Positions 43,957 to 53,182 are shown, counted from the first letter of the stretch. The stretch: 64,000 nt of DNA from Xaviernesmea oryzae (GCF_900177415.1 NZ_FXAF01000011.1:1088013-1152012), one strand, 5' to 3'. The notes: generated from the sequence alone by a model not told the origin. Translations and numbers: made by a program.

Positions 43957-44392
43957 CGCTCCGGCCGATTGCCGCTTCGATTCGTTTTGTCCCCCAATTA
44001 ATTGATGAAACCATGGCGGGCGTTAACAACGTGTTGTTGAAACCGGGCAAAGGTTCGCAATTCAGGCGACTCATCCGACTTTCGGCGCGGGACTGCGGGA
44101 ACGCACTCGTCGGACCGATGCCGCCGGTCGATGAGAACGGGGCACGTGGACGAGCGCGCCGAAAGTCACGCGGGCATGTTTTCAAGGCTGCCCAAATTCC
44201 TCCTCGCCGTTGCCGCATTCCCGCCGCAATATCGATCGGCGATTGCTCTGCCTCGACGGAAATCAACCTTAGACAGTGTCAAGCTGAACAGCCGTTCAGA
44301 CAGAGCCATTGCCGGCCTCCATCAATCCGCCGCCTTTCCGCACGACGCTTTCTGCGTGCCCTTGATCGACAAAAGGGGAAAGGAACACGACC

Positions 44393-44734
44393 ATGTCCGT
44401 AATGAAAAAGACCCTATCGGCAGGCCTCATCGCATTGTCCGTCGCAGGCGCCCTGACGGCGACTGCCCCCGCGGCCGAGGCCCGCGACCGCCACCACGAC
44501 GTCTGGCCGGGTGTCGCAGCCGGTCTCGCAGGCGGCATCATCGGCGGCGCGATCATCGCCGGATCGCAGCGGCCCGTCTATGTCGAACCGGAATACGAAT
44601 ACGTCCCGCCGCCGCCGCCGCCGGTCTATCACCGCACCTACTACCGCGCTGAATACGTGCCGCGCTGCCATTACGAGTGGGTGGAGAACGAATGGGGCGA
44701 GGCCTACCGCGCCCGCGTTTGCGACCGCTATTGA
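44393..44734 (+). CDS. Exported glycine-zipper-like small protein
   Basis: This 113-residue protein has a signal peptide (MKKTLSAGLIALSVAGALTA, cleavage near AEA-RD), then a glycine-rich AAGLAGGIIGGAIIAG segment that could insert in a membrane, a Pro/Tyr-rich stretch (YEYVPPPPPPVYHRTYY), and a C-terminal CHYEWVENEWGEAYRARVC that could be closed by a disulfide. This type is common in rhizobia and of unknown function. GGAAAGGAACACGACC precedes the ATG; a methionine four codons later is an alternative. A good terminator follows. The 436-base interval upstream (43957-44392) holds no other gene that I can support. Confidence 0.7.
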   Translation: MSVMKKTLSAGLIALSVAGALTATAPAAEARDRHHDVWPGVAAGLAGGIIGGAIIAGSQRPVYVEPEYEYVPPPPPPVYHRTYYRAEYVPRCHYEWVENEWGEAYRARVCDRY

Positions 44735-44756
44735 TCTGATTTGATCAACCATCTCA

Positions 44757-44790
44757 AAACCTGCTTCCGAAAACCCGGAGGCAGGTTTTT
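44757..44790 (+). terminator. Rho-independent terminator
   Basis: AAACCTGCTTCC (44757-44768) pairs with GGAGGCAGGTTT (44777-44788), one G-T pair, loop of 8, and the arm runs into TTTTT. It ends the glycine-zipper protein gene. Confidence 0.85.
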
Positions 44791-44795
44791 GCATT

Positions 44796-45281
44796 TCAGT
44801 AATGGATGAACTGGCCGTGCGGCGCGAGTTGCTGGATGAGGTCGAACTCGTCGCGATTGCTGGTCAGCACCGGCAGGCCCGCCTTCGCGGCCGTCAGGAA
44901 GATCAGCGCGTCGTTCAGACATTCCTTGCGTTGATGCGGTTTGAAATTTTGCGTGCGCGCCAGCGTGCCGGCGATCAGCCCGGCTTCGGTCCAGATTTGC
45001 GGATCGGGCGTGAGGAGGCGGACGGCGGGGATGGTTGTGACGAAATGGCTGTAGTGGTCGCGAAACTCCCGCCAACCAGGATGATATGGGTCTGCGTTCG
45101 CAACGCCTGTTGCCAGTTCCGAAATACAAACAGAACAATGGAATGCAAGACTTTCAAGCATGAGCGCCAGGATCGGCAACGGAAGAGAGCCCGCGGCAAA
45201 GCGTATATAGACATTCGTGTCCGGCACGATTTTCGCCGGCGTATCGGCGAGATATTCCGATGCGGAAAGCAGCGCCCCCAT
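44796..45281 (-). CDS. PIN-domain protein, probable toxin
   Basis: This protein of about 161 residues has PIN-domain acidic positions in IVPDTNVYIRFAAG (D), CISELATG (E) and LNDALIFLTAAKAGLPVLT followed by SNRDEFDLI (D, D). PIN toxins cut RNA. I chose the ATG at 45281 as the start; the longer frame would begin at TTG inside the upstream gene. The ribosome site is weak. A ribbon-helix-helix-like protein is encoded 64 bases upstream on the same strand, which fits a toxin-antitoxin pair with the antitoxin first. Confidence 0.72.
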   Translation of the reverse strand: MGALLSASEYLADTPAKIVPDTNVYIRFAAGSLPLPILALMLESLAFHCSVCISELATGVANADPYHPGWREFRDHYSHFVTTIPAVRLLTPDPQIWTEAGLIAGTLARTQNFKPHQRKECLNDALIFLTAAKAGLPVLTSNRDEFDLIQQLAPHGQFIHY

Positions 45282-45345
45282 CGGGCGGGGCCTCAACTGG
45301 CTTCGCCTTTTCTCAGGCTTAATCCGTCGGAGGCCGGCTGAGAAA

Positions 45346-45657
45346 TCAATAGTCAAGCGTGTGATCTTTGCCAAGCCTGCCGTAATTTTCAAAAAGGAAC
45401 TTCACGGAGGGATCGGGCTTGGCCAGCATAGCGAGCGCTATCCTGACGAGTTCGGTGGGCTTGTCGGTGCCGGCCTCCAGCTTGGCGGCATCGACCAGTG
45501 CTTTGGGCAGGCGCACGCTCAGGTGTTCCGTCGCCTCGCCGTCGAGCAATCCGGCACGGCGTGCGTCCTCCATCACCACGGCCGCGCGGGAGATCGGCCG
45601 GACAATATGATCCGTCTCGGCCGAGGTAACGGTCTTGCGGGCCTTGCGTGCGGTCAT
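45346..45657 (-). CDS. Ribbon-helix-helix-like protein, probable antitoxin
   Basis: This 103-residue protein has a segment HLSVRLPKALVDAAKLEAG followed by ELVRIALAMLA that fits a ribbon-helix-helix DNA-binding fold. The N-terminal half is charged and may contact the toxin. AAAGGAG lies 7 bases before the ATG at 45657. It precedes the PIN gene in the same direction. Identity as the antitoxin is inferred from position and fold, not from family-level similarity. Confidence 0.6.
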   Translation of the reverse strand: MTARKARKTVTSAETDHIVRPISRAAVVMEDARRAGLLDGEATEHLSVRLPKALVDAAKLEAGTDKPTELVRIALAMLAKPDPSVKFLFENYGRLGKDHTLDY

Positions 45658-45962
45658 GGCGAAACTCCTTTGTGTGCAGATAAAGCAAAACCGCACACAA
45701 ATCCACAAAGCCTGTTCGTCGTCCTTCGCTTCGCAGTTGCGAAACATTCACTTGACTTTTGCCCTGAAACCTACCAAATGCGCTTCAGCTTTCACCTTCC
45801 GGCCGCCGCGTGAGCTGGCCCCGCGTCAATAGAACCGCGAAGAAGGAACAAGGCGCACAGATAGATCGCCCTCGCCCGAGGGTTCAGCGCTGGAAAGCGA
45901 TTTCCAACTTACAAGTTCCCACTTCACGCGGGGTTCTTGACGCCAAAGGCAAGCCGGACAGC

Positions 45963-47852
45963 ATGGTGCTGACCCGGGCGATGGCTTTTGGCGCCCCCGA
46001 AAAGGTATTCGACTTGACGAATTTCCATGAGCTTGGCCTCGCCAAGCAGATCGTAGCCACCCTCTCGCAGCTTGGTTACGAAACGCCGACGCCGATCCAG
46101 GCGCAGGCGATCCCCGAACTTCTCAAAGGCCGCGACATGATCGGCCTTGCCCAGACCGGCACCGGCAAGACCGCCGCCTTCGGTCTCCCGATCATCGAAA
46201 TGCTCCTGAAGGAGGGTAAGCGCCCCGAGAACCGCACCACCCGTGCGCTGGTGCTGGCTCCGACACGCGAACTGGTCAACCAGATCGCCGTCAACCTCAA
46301 GAACTTCATCCGCAAGACGCCGCTGAAGATCAACACGGTCGTGGGCGGCGCCTCGATCAACAAGCAGCAGTTCCAGCTCGAACGCGGCACCGACATCCTG
46401 GTCGCGACGCCCGGCCGCCTGCTCGACCTGATCAACCGCCGCGCCGTTTCGCTCGGCCAGGTGACCCATCTCGTCCTCGACGAGGCCGACCAGATGCTCG
46501 ACCTCGGCTTCATCCACGACCTGCGCAAGATCTCGAAGATGGTGCCGGCCAAGCGTCAGACGCTGCTTTTCTCCGCCACCATGCCGAAGGCGATCGCCGA
46601 TCTCGCCTCCGACTACCTCACCGACCCGGTGAAGGTGGAGGTCACCCCGCCCGGCAAGGCTGCCGACAAGGTCGAGCAATACGTCCATTTCGTCGCCGGC
46701 AAGAACGACAAGACCGAGCTTCTGAAGGACTCGCTGACCGAGAATCCGGATGGCCGCGCGATGGTCTTCCTGCGCACCAAGCATGGCGCCGAAAAGCTCG
46801 CCAAGCATCTGGAACACCTCGAATTCGAGGTCGCCTCGATCCACGGCAACAAGAGCCAGGGCCAGCGCGAGCGGGCTCTCAAGGCGTTCCGTGACGGCGA
46901 TATCCGCGTGCTGGTGGCGACGGACGTCGCGGCCCGCGGCATCGACATTCCGGGCGTCACGCATGTCTTCAACTACGACCTGCCGGAAGTGCCGGACGCC
47001 TATGTCCACCGCATCGGCCGCACGGCGCGCGCCGGCCGCGACGGCATCGCGATCGCCTTCTGCGCCCCTGACGAGACCGGTCTGCTGCGCGACATCGAAC
47101 GCCTGATGGGCATCGAGATCGCCACCGCCTCCGGCGAGCGCCCGGAAGGGCTGAGCCGTCCGTCGCGCGGCGGCGGCAACCGTGGCGGCAATCGCGGCCG
47201 CGGCGGCAATGGCCAGGGCCGCGGCCGTGGCGAAGGTCGCGGCAACGGCGAAGGCCGTCCGGAACGGCGCGAGCGGCCGGCCCGCCGCAAGCACTTCGAC
47301 GCGGACGTCATCGAACTGGCGACGCAGCCGGAAGAACGCGGCGAACGTCAGGACCGTCCGTTCCGCGCAGAACGGCCGCAGCGGCCGGAGCCTCGGAACA
47401 ACGAACATCGTGGTGAAGGAAGTCCGCATGGCGAGCGCCGCCACGGCGACCGCCCGCAGCGCGAAAACCGCCGTAACGAGGATTTTCGCGGCCAGCGCCG
47501 CGGCGAGGAGGCACCCCGCTTCGAAGCCGACAACGATCTCGACTTCGCCTCGGATTTCCGTCCCAAGAAGCAGTTCGGGCCCCGGAACGGCGAAGGCCGT
47601 CCGCATCAGGCTGATAACCGCAATGGCGGCCAAGGCAAGGGTCATCAAAACCAAGGCCATCAAGGGGGCAAGCGCGAGCATGCTGCCCATGGCGCCCACG
47701 AAGCCGGCAACCAGCGCAAGGCGCATAATGCCGGTCAGGGTCGTCCGCAGCATGGCAGCGGCCAGAAGCAGGGTGAAAACCGCGGTCCGGTGAGGTTCGG
47801 CAGCGACAATCGCTCCGGTGGCCAGCAGGGCCGCAAGCGCAGCCGGGCGTAA
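45963..47852 (+). CDS. DEAD-box RNA helicase, RhlE type, with long Arg/Gly-rich tail
   Basis: This RNA helicase of about 629 residues has the Q motif (LGYETPTPIQAQAIPELL), Walker A AQTGTGKT, PTRELVNQI, DEAD in LVLDEADQMLD, LFSATMP, and the C-terminal HRIGRTARAG. The remaining 250 or so residues are low-complexity: an RGG-like stretch (NRGGNRGRGGNGQGRGRGEG) and then Arg/Glu/His/Asn-rich sequence likely to bind RNA. Such proteins act in cold response and ribosome or mRNA turnover. I chose the ATG at 45963; the frame is open upstream to 45810 and an ATG at 45981 is also possible. A terminator follows. Confidence 0.88.
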   Translation: MVLTRAMAFGAPEKVFDLTNFHELGLAKQIVATLSQLGYETPTPIQAQAIPELLKGRDMIGLAQTGTGKTAAFGLPIIEMLLKEGKRPENRTTRALVLAPTRELVNQIAVNLKNFIRKTPLKINTVVGGASINKQQFQLERGTDILVATPGRLLDLINRRAVSLGQVTHLVLDEADQMLDLGFIHDLRKISKMVPAKRQTLLFSATMPKAIADLASDYLTDPVKVEVTPPGKAADKVEQYVHFVAGKNDKTELLKDSLTENPDGRAMVFLRTKHGAEKLAKHLEHLEFEVASIHGNKSQGQRERALKAFRDGDIRVLVATDVAARGIDIPGVTHVFNYDLPEVPDAYVHRIGRTARAGRDGIAIAFCAPDETGLLRDIERLMGIEIATASGERPEGLSRPSRGGGNRGGNRGRGGNGQGRGRGEGRGNGEGRPERRERPARRKHFDADVIELATQPEERGERQDRPFRAERPQRPEPRNNEHRGEGSPHGERRHGDRPQRENRRNEDFRGQRRGEEAPRFEADNDLDFASDFRPKKQFGPRNGEGRPHQADNRNGGQGKGHQNQGHQGGKREHAAHGAHEAGNQRKAHNAGQGRPQHGSGQKQGENRGPVRFGSDNRSGGQQGRKRSRA

Positions 47853-47878
47853 ATCAGGCCATCAACGACGATGAGAAG

Positions 47879-47904
47879 CGGCCGGGGTCAGACCCGGCCG
47901 TTTT
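47879..47904 (+). terminator. Rho-independent terminator of the helicase gene
   Basis: CGGCCGGG (47879-47886) pairs perfectly with CCCGGCCG (47893-47900), loop of 6, followed by TTTT. It overlaps the last codons of the convergent nucleotidyltransferase gene. Confidence 0.8.
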
Positions 47905-48541
47905 CGTTTTCGGAATGCCGGCAAAGCCTTTTCGCCCAGTCGTGGCCAGGATGGATAGCGTCGAGACACGCTTTCAGCCAGTCCCGCTCCGCCGCCGTCA
48001 GCTTCGCAGACGCATTTTCGAAATCGGCCTCGTCCTTCGGACGCTGATACTTCGCCTTGAACAGGAGGATCGCAGCGGGCTTGAGGTAGGGAATGCCTTC
48101 GGCTGTTGTATCGACCATCTCCGCACGGGGCAGAGCAACGGACGCATCTCTCTTGTAGATCCAGGTGTCCGGCGTTCCCGGCTCGATCATCATATCCACC
48201 CGCCAGCGTCTTGCCACCGTGTCCTGACACCATATCTGCGAGATATGCGTCGGCGGCTCTGCATCCGCAGGCAAATATTCCACGATGCCGTTTCCGACCG
48301 TGTAGAACCGCATGCCCCCGAGGCAGCGGCGGAAGGCACTGAAATCGCTCCGCAGGATGGTGAATTCGAGGTCCTCGTGCTCGCGGGTCTGGTACCCGTG
48401 CCAGAGGTCGAGAGCCCAGCCTCCGACCACGCACCAGGGCTTCGACATGGTGCCCAGCCGGCGTGCCAGTTCGGCCGGATGCCAGGCGGACCACGCGCCG
48501 TGATCGGGCGGCGGGTATGGTGGCATGATTCCGGTCTCCAT
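47888..48541 (-). CDS. Nucleotidyltransferase-fold protein (AadB/LinB-like)
   Basis: This 217-residue protein has a minimal nucleotidyltransferase pattern: CVVGGWALDLWHGYQTREHE followed by DLEFTILRSD, close in layout to GGWAxD and H-D-D-x-D segments of antibiotic adenylyltransferases such as ANT(2''), with E-D-x-E in place of the usual acidic residues. A substrate cannot be assigned, and resistance should not be assumed. The start is either ATG at 48541 or ATG at 48526, the latter with GGAG upstream. It converges with the helicase gene and shares its terminator region. Confidence 0.7.
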   Translation of the reverse strand: METGIMPPYPPPDHGAWSAWHPAELARRLGTMSKPWCVVGGWALDLWHGYQTREHEDLEFTILRSDFSAFRRCLGGMRFYTVGNGIVEYLPADAEPPTHISQIWCQDTVARRWRVDMMIEPGTPDTWIYKRDASVALPRAEMVDTTAEGIPYLKPAAILLFKAKYQRPKDEADFENASAKLTAAERDWLKACLDAIHPGHDWAKRLCRHSENENGRV

Positions 48542-48571
48542 CTATCGTTTGCAGCCCTTGGCAGAGCGCCC

Positions 48572-49462
48572 CTACCCGGCCGTTTCCGCTTTCGCCTTCC
48601 TGTTCACCATATAGACGCCCGCCACGACGATGACGGTGCCGACGATCATCGGCAGCGTCAGCGGTTCGCCGAAGAGGATCGCCGCCTCGATCGCCACGAC
48701 CGGCGGCATGAGATAGATGAGCGAGGCGGCCCGCGACACCTGCCCGCGGCGGATGAGATAGAGCAGCAGGCCGACCGCCCCCATGGACAGGCCGAACACC
48801 GACCAGGCCATGGCGAGCAAAGCCTCATGCGTCCAGTCGAAACGCAGGTTTTCGAGCACGAGCGCCAGCGGGATCGTGACGATCAGCGCGCCGACGAATT
48901 GCAGTGTGGCGATCGAGAAGAGATCGCCTTCCTGCAGGTGGCGCTTCTGGTAAAGCGTTCCGTAGGTGACGGAGGTCATCGCCACCAGATTGATGATCAC
49001 GGGAAAGCCGAGCCCCGCCAGGCCGCGGTCGAAGACGTCAAGAAGCTGCGGCGAAATTGCGATCAGGATGCCCGCAAACCCCAGCACGAGGCCGAGCTTC
49101 TGCGCGGGCCGAAGACGCTCGCCGAGGAACAGCGGTGCGACCATGGCCGTCAGCAGCGGCTGAAGCCCGGCGATGATGCCGGAGAGACCAGCCGGCACAC
49201 CCTGCCCGATCGCATACCAGACGCCGGCGAGATAAAACCCGTGGAGAAACACGCCGGAGATGATCGCATGACCGATCTGCGCCCCGCTCCTCGGCCACCT
49301 CGCCCGCACGATCAAGCAGACGACGAAGAAGGCGACCGCGGCCAGCGCATGCCGCGCGGCCAGGAAGGTTATCGGATCGGCATGGGGCGCTGCATATTTC
49401 GCGACGATCCAGCCGGTAGACCAGAGAAAGACGAAAAGGGCCGGAGCCAGACGATCGAGCAT
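48572..49462 (-). CDS. EamA/DMT-family transporter
   Basis: This 296-residue inner-membrane protein has about ten membrane segments in two EamA repeats (from APALFVFLWSTGWIVAKYAA and from LAGLGFPVIINLVAMTSVTY on). The family exports metabolites or amino acids, and the substrate cannot be predicted. It is on the same strand as the nucleotidyltransferase gene 30 bases downstream, so the two may share a transcript. The 315-base interval to the next gene (49463-49777) holds no supported gene. Confidence 0.88.
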   Translation of the reverse strand: MLDRLAPALFVFLWSTGWIVAKYAAPHADPITFLAARHALAAVAFFVVCLIVRARWPRSGAQIGHAIISGVFLHGFYLAGVWYAIGQGVPAGLSGIIAGLQPLLTAMVAPLFLGERLRPAQKLGLVLGFAGILIAISPQLLDVFDRGLAGLGFPVIINLVAMTSVTYGTLYQKRHLQEGDLFSIATLQFVGALIVTIPLALVLENLRFDWTHEALLAMAWSVFGLSMGAVGLLLYLIRRGQVSRAASLIYLMPPVVAIEAAILFGEPLTLPMIVGTVIVVAGVYMVNRKAKAETAG

Positions 49463-49777
49463 GAGGGGATTTCCGGCTGATTCTGCGGGAGACAGGCCGC
49501 GCTTCTCTATGCCCAGCCGGTTTGATGGTCAAAGCAGAAAAACTGATCGCTGCGTTGAACGCAGCTTGATGAGAGCTTGGGCAGTTGATGGTTTTGGAGG
49601 CAGCGACGAGGCGCACTCCGCCTGAAAGCCGAATGCCTCCGCACCGCCGACGGCGGTGGATTTACGTCCGGGGAAGGAGATTTTCCGATATGCCGGAATC
49701 TGCTCAGGCAACTGCGCACGGTTCTTGCATTGCTATCTGCGTTGTACTCTTATGGTCAAAAACCGGGGAACGCGCCT

Positions 49778-51187
49778 TTGGCATTTGATGAAATGTTAAC
49801 TGCGGAAAACTTTCCGCGACCGCCATACAAGACCTACCACGAGTGGTACACCAGCCAGGATGCCGCCCACCTGATCCGCAAGACCCAGGATGCGGAAAAC
49901 ATCTTCAGAAAGACTGGCATCACCTTCGCGGTCTACGGACACGCGGACAGTTCCGAAAAGCTCATCCCCTTCGACATCATCCCCCGCATCATCTCCGGCC
50001 GCGAATGGCGCAAGCTGGCGCAAGGCATCGAACAGCGGGTTCTGGCGCTCAACGCCTTCCTCGACGACATCTACCACAAGCAGGAGATCATCAGGGCGGG
50101 GCGCATCCCGCGCGAGCTGATCGAGAAGAATACCGCCTTCCTGCCGGAGATGATCGGCTTCAAGCCGCCGGGCGGCGTCTACACCCATATCGTCGGCACC
50201 GATATCGTGCGAACCGGCGAGGACCAGTTCTACGTGCTGGAGGACAATGCCCGCACGCCCTCCGGCGTTTCCTACATGCTGGAAAACCGGGAAACCATGA
50301 TGCAGATGTTCCCGGAACTCTTCACGCTGAACAAGGTGCAGCGCGTCGAGGACTATCCGCGCCTGCTGCGCCAGTCGCTCGCCTCCCTGGCACCGCCCGG
50401 CTGCAAGGGCAAGCCGCGCGTCGCGGTGCTGACGCCCGGCATCTACAATTCCGCCTATTACGAGCACTCGTTCCTGGCAGACCAGATGGGCGTCGAACTG
50501 GTGGAAGGCGGCGACCTGCGCGTCATCGACGGGCGCGTGAAGATGCGAACCACGCGGGGATACGAGGCGATCGACGTGCTCTATCGCCGCGTCGACGACG
50601 ATTTCCTCGACCCCCTCACCTTCCGGCCGGATTCGGCCCTCGGCATCCCCGGCATCATGGACGTCTATCGCGCCGGCAACATCACCATAGCAAATGCGCC
50701 CGGCACCGGCATTTCCGACGACAAGGCGATCTATTCCTACATGCCGGAGATCGTCGAGTTCTATACCGGCCGCAAGGCGCTGCTCGAAAACGTGCCGACC
50801 TGGCGCTGTTCGGAACCCGCGAGCCTCAAATACGTGCTGGAGCACATCGAGGAGCTCGTCATCAAGGAGGTGCACGGCTCCGGCGGCTACGGCATGCTGG
50901 TCGGCCCGACCGCGACCAAGAAGGAGCGCGCGGATTTCGCGGAAAAACTCGCCGCCAAGCCGGGCAACTATATCGCCCAGCCGACGCTCGCCCTTTCCAC
51001 GGTGCCGATCTTCGTCAACAAGGGCATCGCGCCGCGGCATGTCGACCTCAGGCCCTATGTGCTTGTTTCCGACAAGGTGAAGATCATTCCCGGTGGCTTG
51101 ACCCGCGTGGCGCTGAAACAGGGCTCGCTGGTGGTCAATTCCAGCCAGGGCGGCGGCACCAAGGACACCTGGGTCCTGGAAGATTGA
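49778..51187 (+). CDS. Circularly permuted ATP-grasp ligase-like protein
   Basis: This protein of about 469 residues belongs to the circularly permuted type-2 ATP-grasp family. Visible segments are YHEWYTSQD, PFDIIPRIISGREW, FYVLEDNARTPSGVSYM (with acidic metal ligands), NAPGTGISDDKAIYSYMPEI, and VIKEVHGSGGYGMLVGP. Such proteins are predicted to form amide or peptide bonds. I chose the TTG at 49778 with GGGGAA upstream, giving the MAFDEM start usual in this family; the ATG at 49793 is an alternative. It heads a three-gene cluster with the alpha-E and transglutaminase genes. Confidence 0.85.
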   Translation: MAFDEMLTAENFPRPPYKTYHEWYTSQDAAHLIRKTQDAENIFRKTGITFAVYGHADSSEKLIPFDIIPRIISGREWRKLAQGIEQRVLALNAFLDDIYHKQEIIRAGRIPRELIEKNTAFLPEMIGFKPPGGVYTHIVGTDIVRTGEDQFYVLEDNARTPSGVSYMLENRETMMQMFPELFTLNKVQRVEDYPRLLRQSLASLAPPGCKGKPRVAVLTPGIYNSAYYEHSFLADQMGVELVEGGDLRVIDGRVKMRTTRGYEAIDVLYRRVDDDFLDPLTFRPDSALGIPGIMDVYRAGNITIANAPGTGISDDKAIYSYMPEIVEFYTGRKALLENVPTWRCSEPASLKYVLEHIEELVIKEVHGSGGYGMLVGPTATKKERADFAEKLAAKPGNYIAQPTLALSTVPIFVNKGIAPRHVDLRPYVLVSDKVKIIPGGLTRVALKQGSLVVNSSQGGGTKDTWVLED

Positions 51188-51203
51188 TTGAGGTCGGAAC
51201 CAT

Positions 51204-52145
51204 ATGCTCGGAAGAACTGCAAACGGCCTCTACTGGATGTTCCGCTACATCGAGAGAGCCGAGAACATCGCCCGCCTCGTCGATGCCGGCCTGCGCGTCT
51301 CGCTGACCCGCGCCGGCTCCTCCGACGAGGACTGGCACGGCGTGCTCGAAAGCGCCGGCGTGCGCGAGGCCTATTCGGAAGTGCATGCCGAACTGACGGC
51401 GGTGGACGCGATCGATTATCTCCTGCGCGACCGGTCCAACCCGTCGAGCGTCATGTCCTGCATCGAATGGGGGCGCAACAACGCCCGCATGGTGCGCACG
51501 GCGCTGACGCGCGAGACCTGGGAAGCCACCAACGAGGCCTGGATCGACCTGAAGGCCCGGTTTGCCCGCAAGCTGAAGCCCGCCGACCTGCCGGAACTGA
51601 TCGACGTCATCAAGCATCGCTGCGGGCTGATCCGCGGCGCCTTTCACGGCTCGATGCTCAGGAACGACCTCTACAATTTCTCGCGCATCGGCACCTTCAT
51701 CGAGCGGGCGGACAACACGAGCCGCATCCTCGACGTGAAATATTACGTGCTGCTGCCTTCGGTGAGCCAGGTCGGCTCGACGCTCGACAACATGCAGTGG
51801 GAATCGATCCTCCGCTCGGTTTCGGCGCAGCGCTCCTACGGCTGGGTCTATGACGGCGAATACCAGGCGGCCAATATCGCGGACTTCCTGATCCTCAAGG
51901 TGCAGATGCCCCGCTCGCTCGCCTATTGCTACGAGAAGATCGTCAGCAATCTGGGCTATCTCGCCGAAACCTACGGCGAACGGCTGAAGGCGCACGAGAC
52001 GGCCGACGCCATCCACTCCACGCTCAGGCGCGGTTCGATCGCCGACATCATGGACCAGGGCCTGCACGAATTCCTGGAGGATTTCGTCAGCCGCACCAAC
52101 CAGCTCAGCATCGAGATTTCCGAAGGCTACCGTTTCTATCAGTAG
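51204..52145 (+). CDS. Alpha-E domain protein
   Basis: This 313-residue, almost all-helical protein matches the alpha-E family (DUF403): GRTANGLYWMFRYIERAENI at the N terminus, then NFSRIGTFIERADNTSRILD and YVLLPSVSQVGSTLD. The function is not established. It is nearly always encoded between a circularly permuted ATP-grasp protein and a transglutaminase, as it is here. It starts 16 bases after the ATP-grasp stop with GAGGTC upstream. Confidence 0.9.
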   Translation: MLGRTANGLYWMFRYIERAENIARLVDAGLRVSLTRAGSSDEDWHGVLESAGVREAYSEVHAELTAVDAIDYLLRDRSNPSSVMSCIEWGRNNARMVRTALTRETWEATNEAWIDLKARFARKLKPADLPELIDVIKHRCGLIRGAFHGSMLRNDLYNFSRIGTFIERADNTSRILDVKYYVLLPSVSQVGSTLDNMQWESILRSVSAQRSYGWVYDGEYQAANIADFLILKVQMPRSLAYCYEKIVSNLGYLAETYGERLKAHETADAIHSTLRRGSIADIMDQGLHEFLEDFVSRTNQLSIEISEGYRFYQ

Positions 52146-52170
52146 GCCAGAGACTGGCAGAAAGACGCAC

Positions 52171-53013
52171 ATGCGGCTGAAAATTTCCCACACGACGGAA
52201 TATCTCTATGACGAACCGGTGCCCTATTCGCTGCAGCGCCTGCGGCTGACCCCGCTCGACGGACCGGGTCAGAAGGTGGTGAACTGGGCGATCGCGATAG
52301 ACGGCGCCAGGATCGAGGCGGGTTATGCGGACCAGTACGGCAACCGCACGGAACTCGTCTCGGTGGAAGGTGCCGAGCACACGATCCGCATCGTGGCCTC
52401 CGGCGAGGTGGAGACGCAGGACCGGGCGGGCGTCTATGGCCCGCATCAGGGTTTTTGCCCGCTCTGGCTCTTCCTGCGCGAGACCTCGCGAACGAAACCC
52501 GGCAAGCTTATCAAGGAGCTGGCAAGAAGTCTTAAAGGCGACAGCGAACTCGCGCAGATGCACGCGCTGATGGAGGCTATCCACGAGACTGTCGCCTATA
52601 CGCCCGGCACGACGGATACCGAGACGAGTGCCGAAGAGGCGCTGTCGGCAAAGACCGGGGTCTGCCAGGACCATGCGCATATCTTCATTTCCGCTGCCCG
52701 GCTGCTCGATGTTCCCGCCCGCTATGTCTCCGGCTACCTGCTGACGGAGGGGAAGGCCGAACAGGTGGCGACCCATGCCTGGGCGGAAGCCCATCTGCCC
52801 GGCCTCGGCTGGGTCGGTTTCGATGCGGCGAACAAGATCTGCCCCGACGACCGCTATGTTCGCATCGCCTCCGGGCTCTGCTACCGCGACTGCGCCCCCG
52901 TTTCCGGCATGCGGATCGGCCGAGGGAGCGAAAACCTCAAGGTTTCGCTGACGGTGAAGCCGAGCCAGGGTCAGACACAGAGTCAAGGTCAGCAGAGCCA
53001 GTCTCAGGGGTGA
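52171..53013 (+). CDS. Transglutaminase-family cysteine protease-like protein
   Basis: This 280-residue protein has an N-terminal bacterial transglutaminase-like region (LKISHTTEYLYDEPVPYSLQ) and the catalytic core with C in SAKTGVCQDHAHIF, H in VATHAWAEAHLPGLG and D in WVGFDAANK. No signal peptide is visible. Members of this trio are predicted to cleave or transfer peptide amide bonds made by the ATP-grasp partner. The C terminus is a low-complexity Gln/Ser tail (GQTQSQGQQSQSQG) that lies over the 3' end of a convergent small gene. Confidence 0.88.
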   Translation: MRLKISHTTEYLYDEPVPYSLQRLRLTPLDGPGQKVVNWAIAIDGARIEAGYADQYGNRTELVSVEGAEHTIRIVASGEVETQDRAGVYGPHQGFCPLWLFLRETSRTKPGKLIKELARSLKGDSELAQMHALMEAIHETVAYTPGTTDTETSAEEALSAKTGVCQDHAHIFISAARLLDVPARYVSGYLLTEGKAEQVATHAWAEAHLPGLGWVGFDAANKICPDDRYVRIASGLCYRDCAPVSGMRIGRGSENLKVSLTVKPSQGQTQSQGQQSQSQG

Positions 53014-53182
53014 GGAGCGATCCGGCAAAGATGTAACCTTCACGGAGCTCAAGACCTAAAACTTCCCTGATGGCCTCCCATTCCATGGGATCGATTGCGG
53101 GTTCGAACGGATTTTCATAGTGGAGGACGGAGCCTTTCATAAGGCCCCAAAAGCTCTCGATAGGCTTATCTTTGTCAGACAC
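52937..53182 (-). CDS. Small protein, possible antitoxin-like
   Basis: This 81-residue protein begins SDKDKPIESFWGLMKGSVLH and continues with FEPAIDPMEWEAIRE, a pattern that weakly resembles short antitoxin-type proteins encoded beside PIN genes. AAGGAG lies 7 bases before a GTG at 53182, a strong ribosome site. Its last 77 bases overlap the 3' end of the transglutaminase gene on the opposite strand, and that part of the protein (AGSLLTPETGSADLDSV) is low-complexity. No PIN partner is adjacent. Function unknown. Confidence 0.5.
   Translation of the reverse strand: MSDKDKPIESFWGLMKGSVLHYENPFEPAIDPMEWEAIREVLGLELREGYIFAGSLLTPETGSADLDSVSDPGSASPSAKP

Noticed and set aside
43957..44392. Possible gene ahead of the glycine-zipper protein
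   Set aside because: Short frames only, no ribosome site and no motif; more likely promoter and leader sequence.
45924..47753. 609-codon minus-strand frame opposite the helicase
   Set aside because: Antisense of a gene with clear DEAD-box motifs; the frame has no motifs of its own.
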